From Gymnorhina tibicen (taxonomy: Eukaryota > Chordata > Aves > Passeriformes > Artamidae): a DNA stretch of 64,000 nt. The stretch's first letter is position 1; each line of letters begins with the position of its first letter. Below the pieces are notes generated by a model. It worked only from the letters and a program-made list of their open reading frames with translations. It ran no database searches and was not told the origin of the DNA. Location of the stretch: contig VXAZ01009382.1 in NCBI GenBank assembly GCA_013399875.1, positions 248,001 to 312,000 on the forward strand. Direction: 5' to 3'. Both the position numbers and the translations under genes were made by a program. Shown here piece after piece: positions 49,938 to 61,795 of the stretch.

Positions 49938-51409
49938 TAAATTTACTTTGACATTTTCTCCCAGTTTGGAGACACAGATCATTAAAAATTAAAGTCCACT
50001 TATTCTGAAGAGTAGAAATTCCATATTGCAGCAAACTCTAGCAAGCTGTGCTAAAGCACAATATATTAAACAGCAGCACTGTAGCATCTTTGTCAACAAT
50101 AAATAAATACATAAAAACCTTCCTTACTTAACTCTTAAATAACCCTCTAAAAAAATTCTATCCAGTACTGGGCAACGATGATGAACTTCCTCATTTACAG
50201 TTTTGGTTTTCTATACCCCTGGCACTTTGTGAATTATTTTTATGGAGTTCAGAACTAAGATCAAAAGGAAAAAAAATGAATATATGCCATATTGAGTCTT
50301 GTGTACATGGAGCCTCTATAAATACTTATTGCTTGCCTGAAAATAGCTACAGTCCCATACATTAAAAATATTGAAAATTACTGATATATTTGGATGAAAC
50401 CATCACTCTTTTAACTTTCAAATATTAGTTACTGCGAGAATATTTTAAAAGTTACATAAAACCCAATGAATTCTATGAGAAATGAATGCCAGGGCAAAAT
50501 ACAGAAGTGAATACTTTGTCTTTACAGAACATTCTTTGTGCACTGAAAGCATTTCAAGATGTTTAGTCCTTTTTCTTATCTGGCATAAATTCAGTTTCAA
50601 AACAAGTTGAAATATGTAGTTGAAAATACAGTGAAAGATTTTTTCTTTCCACTGTAATGTCTGTCCTTTCTAGCCTGAAGTCATGACAAACTTTTCAAAA
50701 TATACTTTGATGATAATATAGAGCATCTTAATAGGTCAACAGAGACAGGCATGAAGAAAGAATTTTAAAACTATTGTAAAACTAATCGGTTTGTGGAAGT
50801 TAATATTTTAACTATTGACAAAAGAACACAGATCAAAGAACACCATGAAATCAATCAGTTGTTTTAAAAAGGTAGCACAGAGACATGCATAGTAAATAAA
50901 ACAACATTGGCAGTAAATCATGGGAACATCAAAGACGTCATAGAAATAATAATTAGCAAATATGTTCTAAGCAGCTGCAGATGTGTAGTCAAGGATGATA
51001 CCAGCTTTGCACTTCTGTAGTACCTTTCATCATAGGAACTTAATGTATTTTAAAACCCCTCATCTATTTTGTAGATGGAAGTGGGATTCAGGTTAGGAGT
51101 TGGATATTTCGCTGCTTGGATAAAGATAAAACTGTACAGGCTTGATCCTTAACTCCAAAAAGAGTCCTCTGCCTTAAGTCATCTGGGCCCTTTCTGCAGT
51201 TAATGCAGGCAAATAGGAAAAAGATGATTAATATTACTTGTTTGACAAACTGATTAAAAATATAAAATTAAGATGTAGTTACAATTTCTGAAGAAGGATA
51301 CTTTCAAAATGTTTGATAAGAAGCTGTGGTCCTTCCCCTGGATGCTGATGTTTACATTGCAGAATCTCCAGAGTCCAAGGATATCAACCTCAGGTGCAAG
51401 AGCTCAAGT

Positions 51410-51454
51410 AAAGCATGAAATTTCATAAAGCATGCATTTCATAAAGCATGAAAT
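51410..51454. repeat. Three tandem 16-17 bp units
   Basis: AAAGCATGAAATTTCAT, AAAGCATGCATTTCAT and AAAGCATGAAATAC lie head to tail and differ by one or two changes. This is a small local tandem triplication. Confidence 0.8.
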
Positions 51455-51938
51455 ACACCAGGAACCTTCAGAAAAAACTGTACTCCTTCCTTCCTGGATC
51501 TGTCTGACTTTAATTTCTTTTCTGTTAAAAAGTGCAGAGGGAAGAATAAAAGTTCATTCTCTTATGGTGTTTAATATTAAGTATGGGGAAGCTTTAAGAG
51601 GTGAATATGGAGTTATCACCTGAGAAACAACAAAATTAAAATAAAACATTTTACTTTACTGATCAATATTTTGATCTGTCAGTTTGCTTAACAGTCTTGC
51701 TGAGATATTAAAGACTTAAAAGATAGAAACTGTTGAAAGTGGTTTGAATTTTTCATTTTTCTATGGGGGAAAATTTAATATCAATATATGTTTTTCTGTG
51801 TATGTACACTGTGCTAAGGTTGTTTTATCAAAATGAGACAATGATCTTAACCCAAATTATTTTCCAAATACCTTTCACTCATACTCCATAATATTTTTTG
51901 CTATATATATTTCACATTTCTTCTAGGGATCAAGACTT

Positions 51939-51962
51939 TGTGTGTGTGTGTGTGTGTGTGTG
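51939..51962. repeat. (TG)12 microsatellite
   Basis: An uninterrupted alternating TG run of 24 bp, ending 7 bp before a 48-bp A/T-only tract. Alternating purine-pyrimidine sequence can adopt Z-DNA. Confidence 0.95.
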
Positions 51963-51969
51963 TCTTGCC

Positions 51970-52017
51970 TTAAAATTTTTAAAAAATATTTAAAAAAATA
52001 TTTTAAATAATATTTTT
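51970..52017. repeat. 48-bp pure A/T tract
   Basis: There is no G or C over 48 bp. It is built from AAAATATT/TTTAAA blocks that form imperfect inverted repeats, and it resembles base-unpairing or matrix-attachment-type sequence by composition only. Confidence 0.8.
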
Positions 52018-55000
52018 GGTAAAGATTTTTGAAATACAGGACCTTAAGGGTAAACTTTTGCTCTCTTGTCTCTTTTCCTGCAGTGACATTTTCAAATGCT
52101 ATAATGGGGTATGCAATCTCTTGCTTTATTTTATTTTTAAAATGAAGCTTGTCTTTTCATGCTCATAATTAAACTCTGGATTGTAGACTCTCTGGATATT
52201 TGCCTCTCGAACGAAACTTTTTCCCCCTCTCTATCTTAGCTTCTTATTGCTACAAAAAAACCCCTAGTCCTGGTATGGTCAGAGTTGTACCCTCTCACAA
52301 CTTGAACAATTACACAACATACTTTTCCTTCATTCAGGCCAATTTTCTGCAAATTTAACCTTCCTGCCAAAAGATTGTCTCTTTCTTAGGCTGTTGATAT
52401 AAGCATCAGAACTGTGACCAAGACACACTTCAGTTTTAAGACAGATGTTTTCCTCCATGACTAAAGCACGAGAAAATAAATGTAGCTAAAATAAGCTCAT
52501 TCTTAGTGACAAACATGAAGAAAATAAAGACTACTTTTCATGCTGGGATATATGAAAATAAGGAGTAGCTTTTGTTCTGTTCACTTCAGTGCTGTGAAAG
52601 AAGAAGAAAGAAAAGAAAGCTACAGGAATGTATAACATAGAAATACTGTGACAAAGAGGCTACTTTTTGTATTGTCATACAAAAAGAAGGAATGCTGTTC
52701 TACAGAGTAGAGATCCATTACAGATCTTAATACAACCAAAGGATAAATAAACTTATTAACACTCATTAATGACATAACTGTCACTAAAAATGTCTTTCTA
52801 GGTGCAGACAACATTTTGCCCATACTTATTTGGCAACAGTCCCGAGGTTTCAAGAGACGGTGCACACAGTTTCAGTGTGTCCAAAACACCCTCTTCCCTC
52901 CTTGTCAGCAGCTGCTGGATTTATGTGTAGATCAGAGCACTCACTGGCTATTTCTCTTTGCTCAGGGTGGGCGTTTAGGCAAGATGTTAAGAAAATTAAT
53001 GAACATTGTCAATAGTGCAATTTTCTTGTCATAATATCCTTCTGAAAGATGTAACAGAATATACAATGTTTGGAGAACTCTAAGAACTTCTTTAATAGGA
53101 GCATACATAAGGACACAATTTCTTTTTACTAGTCAAATGCTCAGGAATGTTTTGTTGGTTTGGTGTGTTTCTACCTTATAAATTTTTGTATCAGAAATAT
53201 AAAACCTGGAAAGAGGATGAAAGCAGGTACAGTGTTCCTCTAGAAGAAATAAAAAATTGAGACCATTTGGTAATACAAGAAAAATGAGACCTTGAATGAA
53301 AATGAGGAATAGTTTAATTTCAGTGAATAGATTAGCAGATACCACCCTGACTGGAAAAACTGGATGAGGGATTTGGCTTTAAAATGCCACTGTATGACAC
53401 CATTGATAGTGAAAGCAGCTACTCCTCACAGTGACAGATCAACAACTGGTTCTTAGGCACTTACTGTAATTCACTGTAATTCAGATCTGTCAACTACTAG
53501 AAAACAACAAGAAAACCAGGAAGTTTAAACAAGGAAGAAAAGCTCCAAGAAATTAAGCGACAATATTTCCATTTTGGTATCTACACAGAAGCCCTCAGGA
53601 TCCATCACATGTTGGTAATGACATGTGTGCTTGATTAGAATGTGAAATTATAACATGTAAATTCTGTCTCTTACTCTGATATTTACTCACTAAGAAAGAC
53701 CTTCCTGGCCCCATTGGTTGAGTCACTGCTGAGCTGCTCTGCAAAACAGTGAATCCCATCTGAAAGAGTGGGTATGGAGAGGCCACCGGTGCTCTGGGAG
53801 GAGCACAGTCTTGGTGACACAACTCTAGGAGTGGGGATGCTGTCAGGCAGAGCACATTGCTCAGTGCTTTTTACCAGATACCCTGGGAGACTTTTGTAGC
53901 TCTCATAGCTCCAATAATCTGGATCTAAACACCTGCAGTCTAGTCCTGGGCTTGCAAGAACATGAAAATTCCAGCAGGCTGTGGTAATAGCTGAGCTTTC
54001 CTATTTTAAATACAGCCAAGATGTTTGGCTCCTAAAATCTAGATACCCAAGAGGTTTCAAAGATTCTGCAAAAGCAAAATGGTTGAACAAAAAGGTCCCA
54101 AATCTCATCTGTCTTATTTTTACAACTGTCAAGATGTACTGACAATAGAAGGAATATATTTCCTGGATGAAAATGGAGAGTAGGCAGCATTTTAAATAAA
54201 TATGATAGCTTCACAGATGGTGGATATCATATACCACATGAGTCAACAAATGTCAGATAATCGGAAGTGACAATAAAAACTGGTGTTTGCACCCAGTTTC
54301 ACATTAAGAAATGCACAGTATTTTCACAGAAATAGGTAATTATTATTATGCAATATATGTTCATTTTAATTCTGATTAAGTGGTTGAAGGAATGTGTGGC
54401 TATGGCACAGCTGACTGTCTATAATTTCAGGATTAAAAAGGGCATTTTTAAATCTTAGAGAACTCGTTAAATTCGTTCTAAAAAACCCCTACCCCAGCTA
54501 CTATGAAATGGAGACATTTCAGCATGTGACATGCCTCTGGCACATTCAAGTTTCTGTTTGACATTCTCCAGAGTACCATAACCTAATATGACTGACAAGC
54601 TCCACTCTAGAAAATGGAGCTTAAAATAAACCTATATTTTATTAAGTGACACTATAGACAAAAGAGTTGATTGTATTTCACTCTGTACAATTCCTAAAAC
54701 ATAACTCAGTGAGGGCTGCTCCCTGTCAGGGTGTTGAGATCCCTGCTGCACGGTCCCTGAGGAACAAGAATGACGCTACAATGTGTGCATTACTGTTAAG
54801 AGTTGTGTTAAGATGCTATGTTAAAGTTATTTTCATGTGTGGAAATCCCTTAGCTATTTATCTGAATAGTGTTGAGTTGTTAATGGTTTTAATTAAACAG
54901 TTCCCTGGTTCTTTTATCTTTTTTTTAAGTGTTTTGCTAAAGAACTAGGGTTTTTTTCTTGGATAACCCTAGTAAACTCCATTAGCAAAATGAACAGGAA

Positions 55001-55496
55001 AAAATAATGAAACAAAAGCATTTTCTACATTATGTTAAAATTCATGAATACCACTTCTCTTTAGTTACTGGGACTATTATTCATGAATCCAAGCTGCAAG
55101 ATTATTTTCACTGAATTAGTGGCAAAAATCATTATTTTTATTGCTCCTGACAAGCAAAGCCTTACTGCCTGTTTTTTTTTTTTTTCTGGTTTACACTTAT
55201 TATTTCTTTAAGACAGCAAAATAAAATGACTAGCAGATGTTAAATGTAAATATTCCCAAATATATCTGATAAAAATATTAAAGAGCCATTTCTCAAAAAT
55301 TCCTATTAATATTACAAGACCTCTAATACATTCATTTATGCAGCTTGTGCATATTTACACACCATGCATTACAATTTGTCTTCTTTTTTGTCTGCTTACA
55401 CTTCAACTACCTTATCTTTTCATGTATTTAAAATATCAAAAAGGTCACAATGACTTTCCAAATATTTTATGAAAGTGTTTTACGGTTGCATTGACT

Positions 55497-55735
55497 TAAC
55501 CAGAGGAAGCTCAGGAAGCTGGAGGAGTGGCCAGCAAGAACCACGTGAAGTTCAACAGCATCAGAGGTAAAGTCCTGCGCCTGGGGCCACACTGTGCTGT
55601 GGTACAGTCTGTGAGCTGACTGGCTTAGTGGCAAATCTGCAGAAAATGGTGTGGGGACCTGGTGGATGGGAGTCAGCAGTGTGCCCTGACAGCAGTAAAG
55701 TCTAAATATGTGGTGAGGTGAATTACCATTGGCAT
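55497..55735 (+). mobile_element. CR1 LINE internal fragment
   Basis: GGAAGCTGGAGGAGTGGCCAGC...AACCACGTGAAGTTCAACAGCATCAGAGGTAAAGTCCTGCGCCTGGGGCC corresponds to the CR1 ORF2 block that usually reads W-A-x-K-N-x-M-K-F-N-x-x-K-x-x-V-L-H-L-G. The later ACTGGCTTAGTGGCAAATCTGC and GGGAGTCAGCAGTGTGCCCTGACAGC segments fit the following part. There is no 3' end, so it is a fragment truncated on both sides. Confidence 0.75.
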
Positions 55736-55745
55736 AGGCAGACAG

Positions 55746-55970
55746 ATGGCTGGATTTTCCCCTTTCTTTTACACACAAGTGGTTGCACCTGAAAGAGTCC
55801 AGATTGATCCTCTCCTCTCTGAGTACCAAAAAGATGTTGAGAAACTGGAGAGTCCAGTAAAAGGCAAGAAAAATGAGTGGGGGAAGAAGCATTGGACATA
55901 TAAAGAAGCTGATTCTTCTAAGTCTCCAGAGCTTTATTTAAAAATAAAGGTCCTGTTGTGGAACTCTTGA
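55746..55970 (+). other. Coding-like reading frame, product unknown
   Basis: A 74-codon frame from an ATG just right of the CR1 fragment. About 30% of codons start with G and about 11% have G second, a strong coding-like skew. The product would be hydrophilic and lysine/glutamate-rich in its middle. No splice signals were identified at its edges, no domain is recognised, and it stops at TGA after a short hydrophobic end. It could be an exon remnant, part of an unrecognised retroelement, or chance. Confidence 0.15.
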
Positions 55971-58900
55971 ACATATTAGCACAGTTTAGTAATATGAATC
56001 CTTGTTTTTCATTTCTGATGGCAGAAAGAACTGATTTCAAACACTTGAAGTGAAAAGATGTAAAGATGTCTTGAAGAATTGAAGAAAGTTGCAAAGTAAG
56101 ATGGAGAGAGTATGTTTCCTCCCATTACCTCAAAGAATCCCTTTTCATCAAAAGATATTGAATGTTTAAAGGTGGTAAATGACTAGTAAGAATAAAACTT
56201 TGCAATTCCCAAAGCAAGACTATAATGAGCACTTTTAAACACTTAGGGTTATTATGTAGCTGTCAAAGCTGCTATACTTTAAGACCAAAAGAGGAAAAAA
56301 AAAAAAAGAGAGAAATGTTGTGCAGTGAATAAAAGTATTATCAGACTCAGTGGGGTAAAAAAAATGCTCACCAGCAGTTTAAGATTCTCAGCATTGCAGA
56401 CCAAGAATTTTGCTGTTCTTCTAAAGAGCAAGAGCCTAGACAGGACTGAGCTGTCTGAGTAAAGGGAGGGGTCAATGCTAAAGAAATGGCCAGGGATTAA
56501 TGCCATTACAAAACTGAAGGGATGGAGACTGAACTCTCTTTATGGACCAAGTTCGGAGATAGCCTCAGGTCTACGTTGTCCCCAGCAGCAGGAACCCTGC
56601 TTTCCAGGATGCCAGCACTGGCACAAGAGATCCTGGGAAACACAGGACTGTACACCTCTGTCAGTCTGCTGCCTTTCCACTGTTGTGTCTTCAGTTACTG
56701 CCTGTGAGTAGATTTAATCCTGTGACTCACTAAGGGTATTTTAGATACCGAAACTCCTACACCTTATTTAAGAACTGATTAAAAAGGCTATGTTAGAGGT
56801 CTCTGCATTCACTTCCAGTTTCTGTCTACAAGAACAGGCACACCCAGGTACATACTCAGGAGCACTAAACTAGGCTTGGATAATCCACAGAGCTTTTGAT
56901 GGTCCCTCTCACTTTGCATCTTGAAAAGGTAACATTTATTCAAGAGGCTTTGTTCTTGCCCATATCTGCATGAAGATAGTAATGATAGTAGCTAGAGTTC
57001 TGTCATGTTACCTGTCCTGTGAAATACATATCGTACACACGGTCATTAGGGAATGCAGGGCCTCAGCCAGATCTAACAGTCTGTGATGCTGGAATTAATT
57101 TTCTTCTACACTTGTGCTGTGTGCAGCCCTGTGGAATTTTATACTGATACTTTCTCTCTGACTACCTAGTTTACTTCAGCTTCAGTTGCTGCCATGAATC
57201 TCATTTGAGCTGTACCTTGAAATAGATGAAAATCAGCATATCCATTCTGTTGGAAATCTTCATATTAGAGAGTTTCCAGGGGGACAAAAAGGGGGACAAA
57301 GATTTGTGAATTTGTTTAGTTGTCAGTTTTATTTGCACAACCATAGGCATTGTCTCTGGCTCTACTGCAACCACCCTGATTCTGTGTCCTTCCTTCGTCA
57401 TGCACTCATTCGGAACAAACTATGTGAGGCCACTTGAAAGAAAAACCTGGCATGAGACACAGCTGGTCACTCATGAATGCTTTGTAGAATGACAAATAGA
57501 AATAAAGCAGATGTTCAAGTTCACCTGACTTTAAACCATGAAAGCTAATTAACTTACATGCCACTACACCGTGGGTGCTGTGTTTGGCTAGAAAAACACC
57601 TGACAGATCTCCATTTATTAAAAACATAAAGGTCAAAATTAAAAACAAAAGCATTCACCTAGTACTCAGCTGAATTAAACAAAAAAACCCTGAACTACAA
57701 AAGGAGATAATAAGGAAGCTTTCTGTTTGTGAATGGTTCCAGTCTGAAAATGTTAGCTTCTGGGGATTTTTGAATGAAAAACATCTGGTAAGTCCAATTC
57801 ATCTATGATCTTTCTTTGACACTTGGAAAATGAATAGGTCTTTCTTACTGAGTAATGAAGAAAGGGAAAACAAATGCTATTTTACTTTTGAGCAGGTGTA
57901 TTTTCCAGGAGCTGAGCTAAGTTCATAATCTCTTGTCACATACGAGGAAGTTTCCACGTAGAGTAAAAGCTTTTCAGTTCAGATTTTCACCCATTGAGTA
58001 TTACCACACATCTGGCTTTAGAATCGATATCAAAATGTTTATGTCGGGTTTTCAATACTTCTGTAGGTGGGGAAAGTTAAATATTTATTGAAGAGGATAT
58101 ATAGGATATGTATACTAAGTAGGTAGGTGTGGAATAAAAATAGACTGGAAGGTTGTATCTAGAAATCCACTACTTGCTTAGATTTGTGGGTTTACCTGAG
58201 ATGCAGAGAAACACATCTAAGAAATAAATTAGTTTGAAATCACCTTAGAACATAATTATCTCTGTTAGTTATCTACTTTTAGCATCAGACCCTATTTTTA
58301 ACATAAAAATCCTCTGGTTAGGATACCCCTGCAAAAAAGCAAAAGAAAGTCACCTCAGCCTAGAATTTGTGAATCTATAACTTCCCCTGTGGAGTTTGTC
58401 ATAGCATCAACTCTCAGACTTTCAAAAAAGCTAGGATTAGGACATTTCCTGTCAGATCCTTAGAGGCTAAAAATAAACTGTGAGATTGTGCTCCTTAAGA
58501 AAGGGAATAGGCCTGGTGACAAGGCCAGTTGCAGTTACTAAGGGATTGGTGGTGAGAAAGTCTTAGGTTCTCTTTTTTAAACAGAGATTGTAACCCAGAG
58601 TAACGAGATAAGATGTACTGCCACCCTTTGCTGTAGAGCTTGGTAACCCTTGCCTAGTCTCTCCCTGACCCCAGATGTCTCCTTTCTTTCTGCATGGATG
58701 TCCCAACAGGGCTGCAGAGGCCCCATGTAATGTGAGTTTTGACATCCTGGCCTCTAGGGGCAGCGGAGGTGAAAAGTCCAAGTGTATAAAAGAAGTTTAA
58801 AATGCAGGCTCCTCTACTCAAACATTATCTAAAAACTCCAGAACTGTCCCTTCGGACACCAATTTTGAATCAAGCTTTCTTTTCTTACTAACCACTCTCT

Positions 58901-59748
58901 TCTCACAGTCCTGGTGAACTTTCTCAGGGAGCAGAAGATCCTTCAAAGTCCTCCTGCAAGAGCCTAAAATCTAGGTCTTTTGCTCCTTCATTCATGTTTC
59001 ACGCACCAGACTCAGGGGTATTGCACTGATGCATGCACAGGGATAATATAAGTGGGGAATTCTGATACGAAAATGTTCAGATTTTTAAACCTTGAATAAA
59101 CCAAAGTGCTGATATATCTCAAAGTATAAGAGATAATAGAACTCCAGTCTGTGAAATCTCTCAATAGAAATACAACATTTTTGATGCTGAGACATTTAGG
59201 CAGGAAGGCAGGGATTTCACCTGCTTGGTCTCTATGTTATGTACCTACATACAGGTTCACAAAGTCACTAACTTCCATTAGATTTAATTGAAACTGGGTG
59301 AAAGCTCCTAAGTCCTATTGAGAATCTGAATCCTTAATTTTATTTAAAGTGAAGCTTAGACACTTTTAGATTCAGAAAATTAATGACTATAAATCTGGGC
59401 TGAGTTCCAAGATCCAGCAAGGTTGAAAAATTGATAGATATATACTATTCCCTTTAGATTTCCATTCCCCAAAAGATGTTTTATCCAGTTTTATGGAAAC
59501 AGAATATTAAAGCCGTTATTTAACTTCATACTGTCAGCGAGTAATAATTTGGTGAAATAGAGTGCATGTATCTCTGTACAAGAACTGGTGGTCTTAAAAA
59601 AATTGGGGCATACTAAACAATCCTATATCTCATAAAGAGAAAAATACTCCATATTATTCCACATAAGATTTATTTTTTTTTAATCCTCTTTTAGTCCTTT
59701 CTATCAAGAACTCAGAACATATGTATGTAAGTTTGTATATATTTACAG
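55971..59748. other. Unique DNA with an LTR-like block
   Basis: Mostly AT-rich sequence without recognisable genes. An A13 run lies at about 56295-56307. A more G+C-rich, promoter-like block lies at about 58470-58900 and is listed separately. Confidence 0.5.
58470..58900 (+). mobile_element. Possible LTR-like or promoter-like block
   Basis: The block has raised G+C, a GTGTATAAAAG TATA-like box at about 58782, and a CTGTCCCTTCGGACACC segment about 65 bp downstream that recalls LTR U5/R sequence. No definite TG...CA ends, target-site duplication or AATAAA were found. It could be an old ERV LTR or unrelated unique DNA. Confidence 0.25.
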
Positions 59749-60215
59749 GAGCCAGAAGTGTGTCCTTGGAGTAAAGAAGGCAAAGGGAAGCCTGGGCTGC
59801 ATTAGGCAAAGCACTGCCAGCAGGTTGAATGCTCAGCCCTGGTGAGGTGACTAAGGGCTGGAGAACCCCTCCTGTGAGGAAAAGCTGAGAGAGGTGGGGC
59901 TGTTCAGCCTGGAGGAGAGAGGGCTCTGGGGGCATCTCATGAATGGATATAGAAGGGAGGGTGCAAAAAGCGGTACCCAGAGACAGGACCAGAGGCAATG
60001 GGCACAAACTGAAACACAGAGGGTTCTGTATGAGCATCAGGAAAGACTTTCACTGTGAGGGTGACTGAGCAGGGGCACAAGTTGCTCAAGAGGTGGTGGA
60101 ATCTCCGTCCTTGGAAGTATTCAAAAGGCATCTGGACACAATCCTCATCAACTGGCTGTGGGAGGCCCTGCTTGAGAAAGAGGATTGTAAAGGATGATTG
60201 TCATTCCAACTCCAG
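59749..60215 (+). mobile_element. 5'-truncated CR1 LINE copy
   Basis: The translation begins with a VKKAKGSLGCIRQSTASR block (about 59770-59825). It then jumps over a deletion near 59840-59875 to a KLREVGLFSLEERGLWG block (about 59882-59935). The GACAGGACCAGAGGCAATGGGCACAAACTGAAACACAG segment, TTTCACTGTGAGGGTGACTGAGCA and GTGGTGGAATCTCCGTCCTTGG follow. The end GATGATTGTCATTCCAACTCCAG lacks the terminal octamers. Multiple frame breaks. Confidence 0.9.
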
Positions 60216-60245
60216 TCTTTTGTTTTTATGTGGTAAATATATATT

Positions 60246-60255
60246 GGGGGGGGGG
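60246..60255. repeat. G10 homopolymer
   Basis: Ten consecutive G between ATATT and TGTACATG. A single run cannot form an intramolecular quadruplex alone, and its length may vary with sequencing error. Confidence 0.85.
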
Positions 60256-60427
60256 TGTACATGTGTGCATATATGCACAGACATGGTTAATATAAACAAG
60301 CATATACTTAAGTGAAAATATGTATGTGTATATAAACTTCCATCTCAGACATATCTATATTGTAGATAAAGGTTTACAGTAGTACATATTTATAGATTCA
60401 CATTCTATGCGTTGTTCCTATCTATTG

Positions 60428-60450
60428 TATCTATCTATCTATCTATCTAA
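60428..60450. repeat. (TATC)n microsatellite
   Basis: About five and a half TATC units, uninterrupted, in AT-rich DNA. Confidence 0.9.
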
Positions 60451-60668
60451 ACTATACAATTTTCTCCCATTTACATTTTGGACTGAATAGCAGTTTTCCG
60501 CGGGAATTATAATAAAGAGATGCAAATTGTATACAGTTGGTTGAGTTCTATTTGTATTCAATATGCAGATACTAAATATTGAGCAATTATAAACCATGCC
60601 CATATTTCAAGCAGAAGTACATATTCTAGCCAAGCAAATGAATAAAGAAGTAGAATATTATAAATATG

Positions 60669-60926
60669 TCACGTCTTGTATTTGTTGCCATTTCTGTCTA
60701 TGAAGTGGTTGCCTGGGAGATACCACTCTGACAATGTGAGCCCTTTCATATTTTCATGGACAAATATCTGCAAACCACATTTCTTGAGTTTATGTTGTGC
60801 TTTCTGTCTCATCCCCTGCATATTGGCCTGAATTTTTGCACATGATGGTATCTGACTCAGTTCTGCAGAGTTTGATCTGCTTTCGTACGCACTACCCAGA
60901 AAAACTGTTTCTCCAGTTAACCACAT
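60669..60926 (-). other. Coding-like reading frame, product unknown
   Basis: An 85-codon minus-strand frame from ATG to TGA with a natural-looking composition. It has a lysine/glutamine-rich middle, a few cysteines, a GLTLSEWYLPGNHF stretch and a basic end. G in first codon position is only mildly enriched over second. It could be a terminal exon: pyrimidine-rich TTCTAATTTCTAT upstream could support an acceptor at AACTGGAG or AAACAG, but no AATAAA follows closely. I recognise no family. Confidence 0.15.
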
Positions 60927-61757
60927 AGAAATTAGAAATTAATTTTTTGTTCCTCTATTGAGAAAAATGCCATCCTGTGAAATTTAAATTTTTTTCACAG
61001 GGATAAAATTAGCCATTAGTGACAATTCTAGCAAAATATGTTTGTCTTATTTCTAATTGTTAATTTCAAAATTAACGGAACAATAGTCTTTGGTATTTAG
61101 AAAGCAAACAGTTTTATTGGATCTTCCACCCTTCTCTAAGGAAATGAAAAGGACCAAATATAAACGAGAAAATCTGCTTTTGATTGACTCCATCTACATT
61201 CTGACTAGATAACTTCAGTGAATTCTTTTTGAAGCATGCACTTTATCTGATTCAGGGCTATTGTGAAGGACCTCAATTCCAGCCCTTGTAATGAGGTACC
61301 TACTTTGCTATGTCTGGCATTTGATTTGCTCATTCCTTTCACCTGTTAATAAATATTCAGAGAAATGCTTCATTCATTCAAGAAGGCCTTTGACTAAATA
61401 AAAAGATTTAGTCCATTTTCTAAGAGAAAATTTGTATTTGTACTGAATGGATTAGTAAAGACATACAAAACTGTTAGTTTAATGTAGTCATTTATTTAAA
61501 AACAGCCATTCATTCATTCAGTAGACCTCATTATATTCATCTGCTCCTAACTCAGAAATTAACTGCAGGTTTAACTGATACCCATTTCTCAGAAAAACTC
61601 CCACTTCTTCAAAGCTTATGTATTGTTAATGAGTTTTCTCTTTGGAGCTCTCCTGTCCAATCTCTTGTCACAGAGCATTGTCATACTTTAAATTGCAAGT
61701 TTACTTTTATCAACTTCCCACTCAAAAAAGCTCAAACTGAAGCAGCAAAGGAAATAA

Positions 61758-61795
61758 AGCTAGTGTAATGAAACCTAGCTAATGTAATGAAATCC
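61758..61795. repeat. Imperfect 19-bp tandem pair
   Basis: AGCTAGTGTAATGAAACCT is followed directly by AGCTAATGTAATGAAATCC, with three mismatches. A minor local duplication. Confidence 0.8.

Larger units (their letters stand above)
45657..55496. other. Unique AT-rich DNA with simple repeats
   Basis: No confident gene, RNA gene or transposon was seen. It contains (TGTATC)3 near 47076, a G/T-rich stretch at about 49827-49937, a 16-17 bp triplicated motif at 51410, (TG)12 and a pure A/T tract at 51.94-52.02 kb, and a T14 run at 55172. The 158-codon frame at 46811-47287 is not supported by splice or codon signals. Confidence 0.55.

Noticed and set aside
49779..50034. Lysine/asparagine-rich minus-strand frames
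   Set aside because: They arise from the T/G low-complexity tract.
55467..55892. 141-codon minus-strand frame
   Set aside because: It is antisense to the CR1 fragment and to the better-supported plus-strand frame at 55746.
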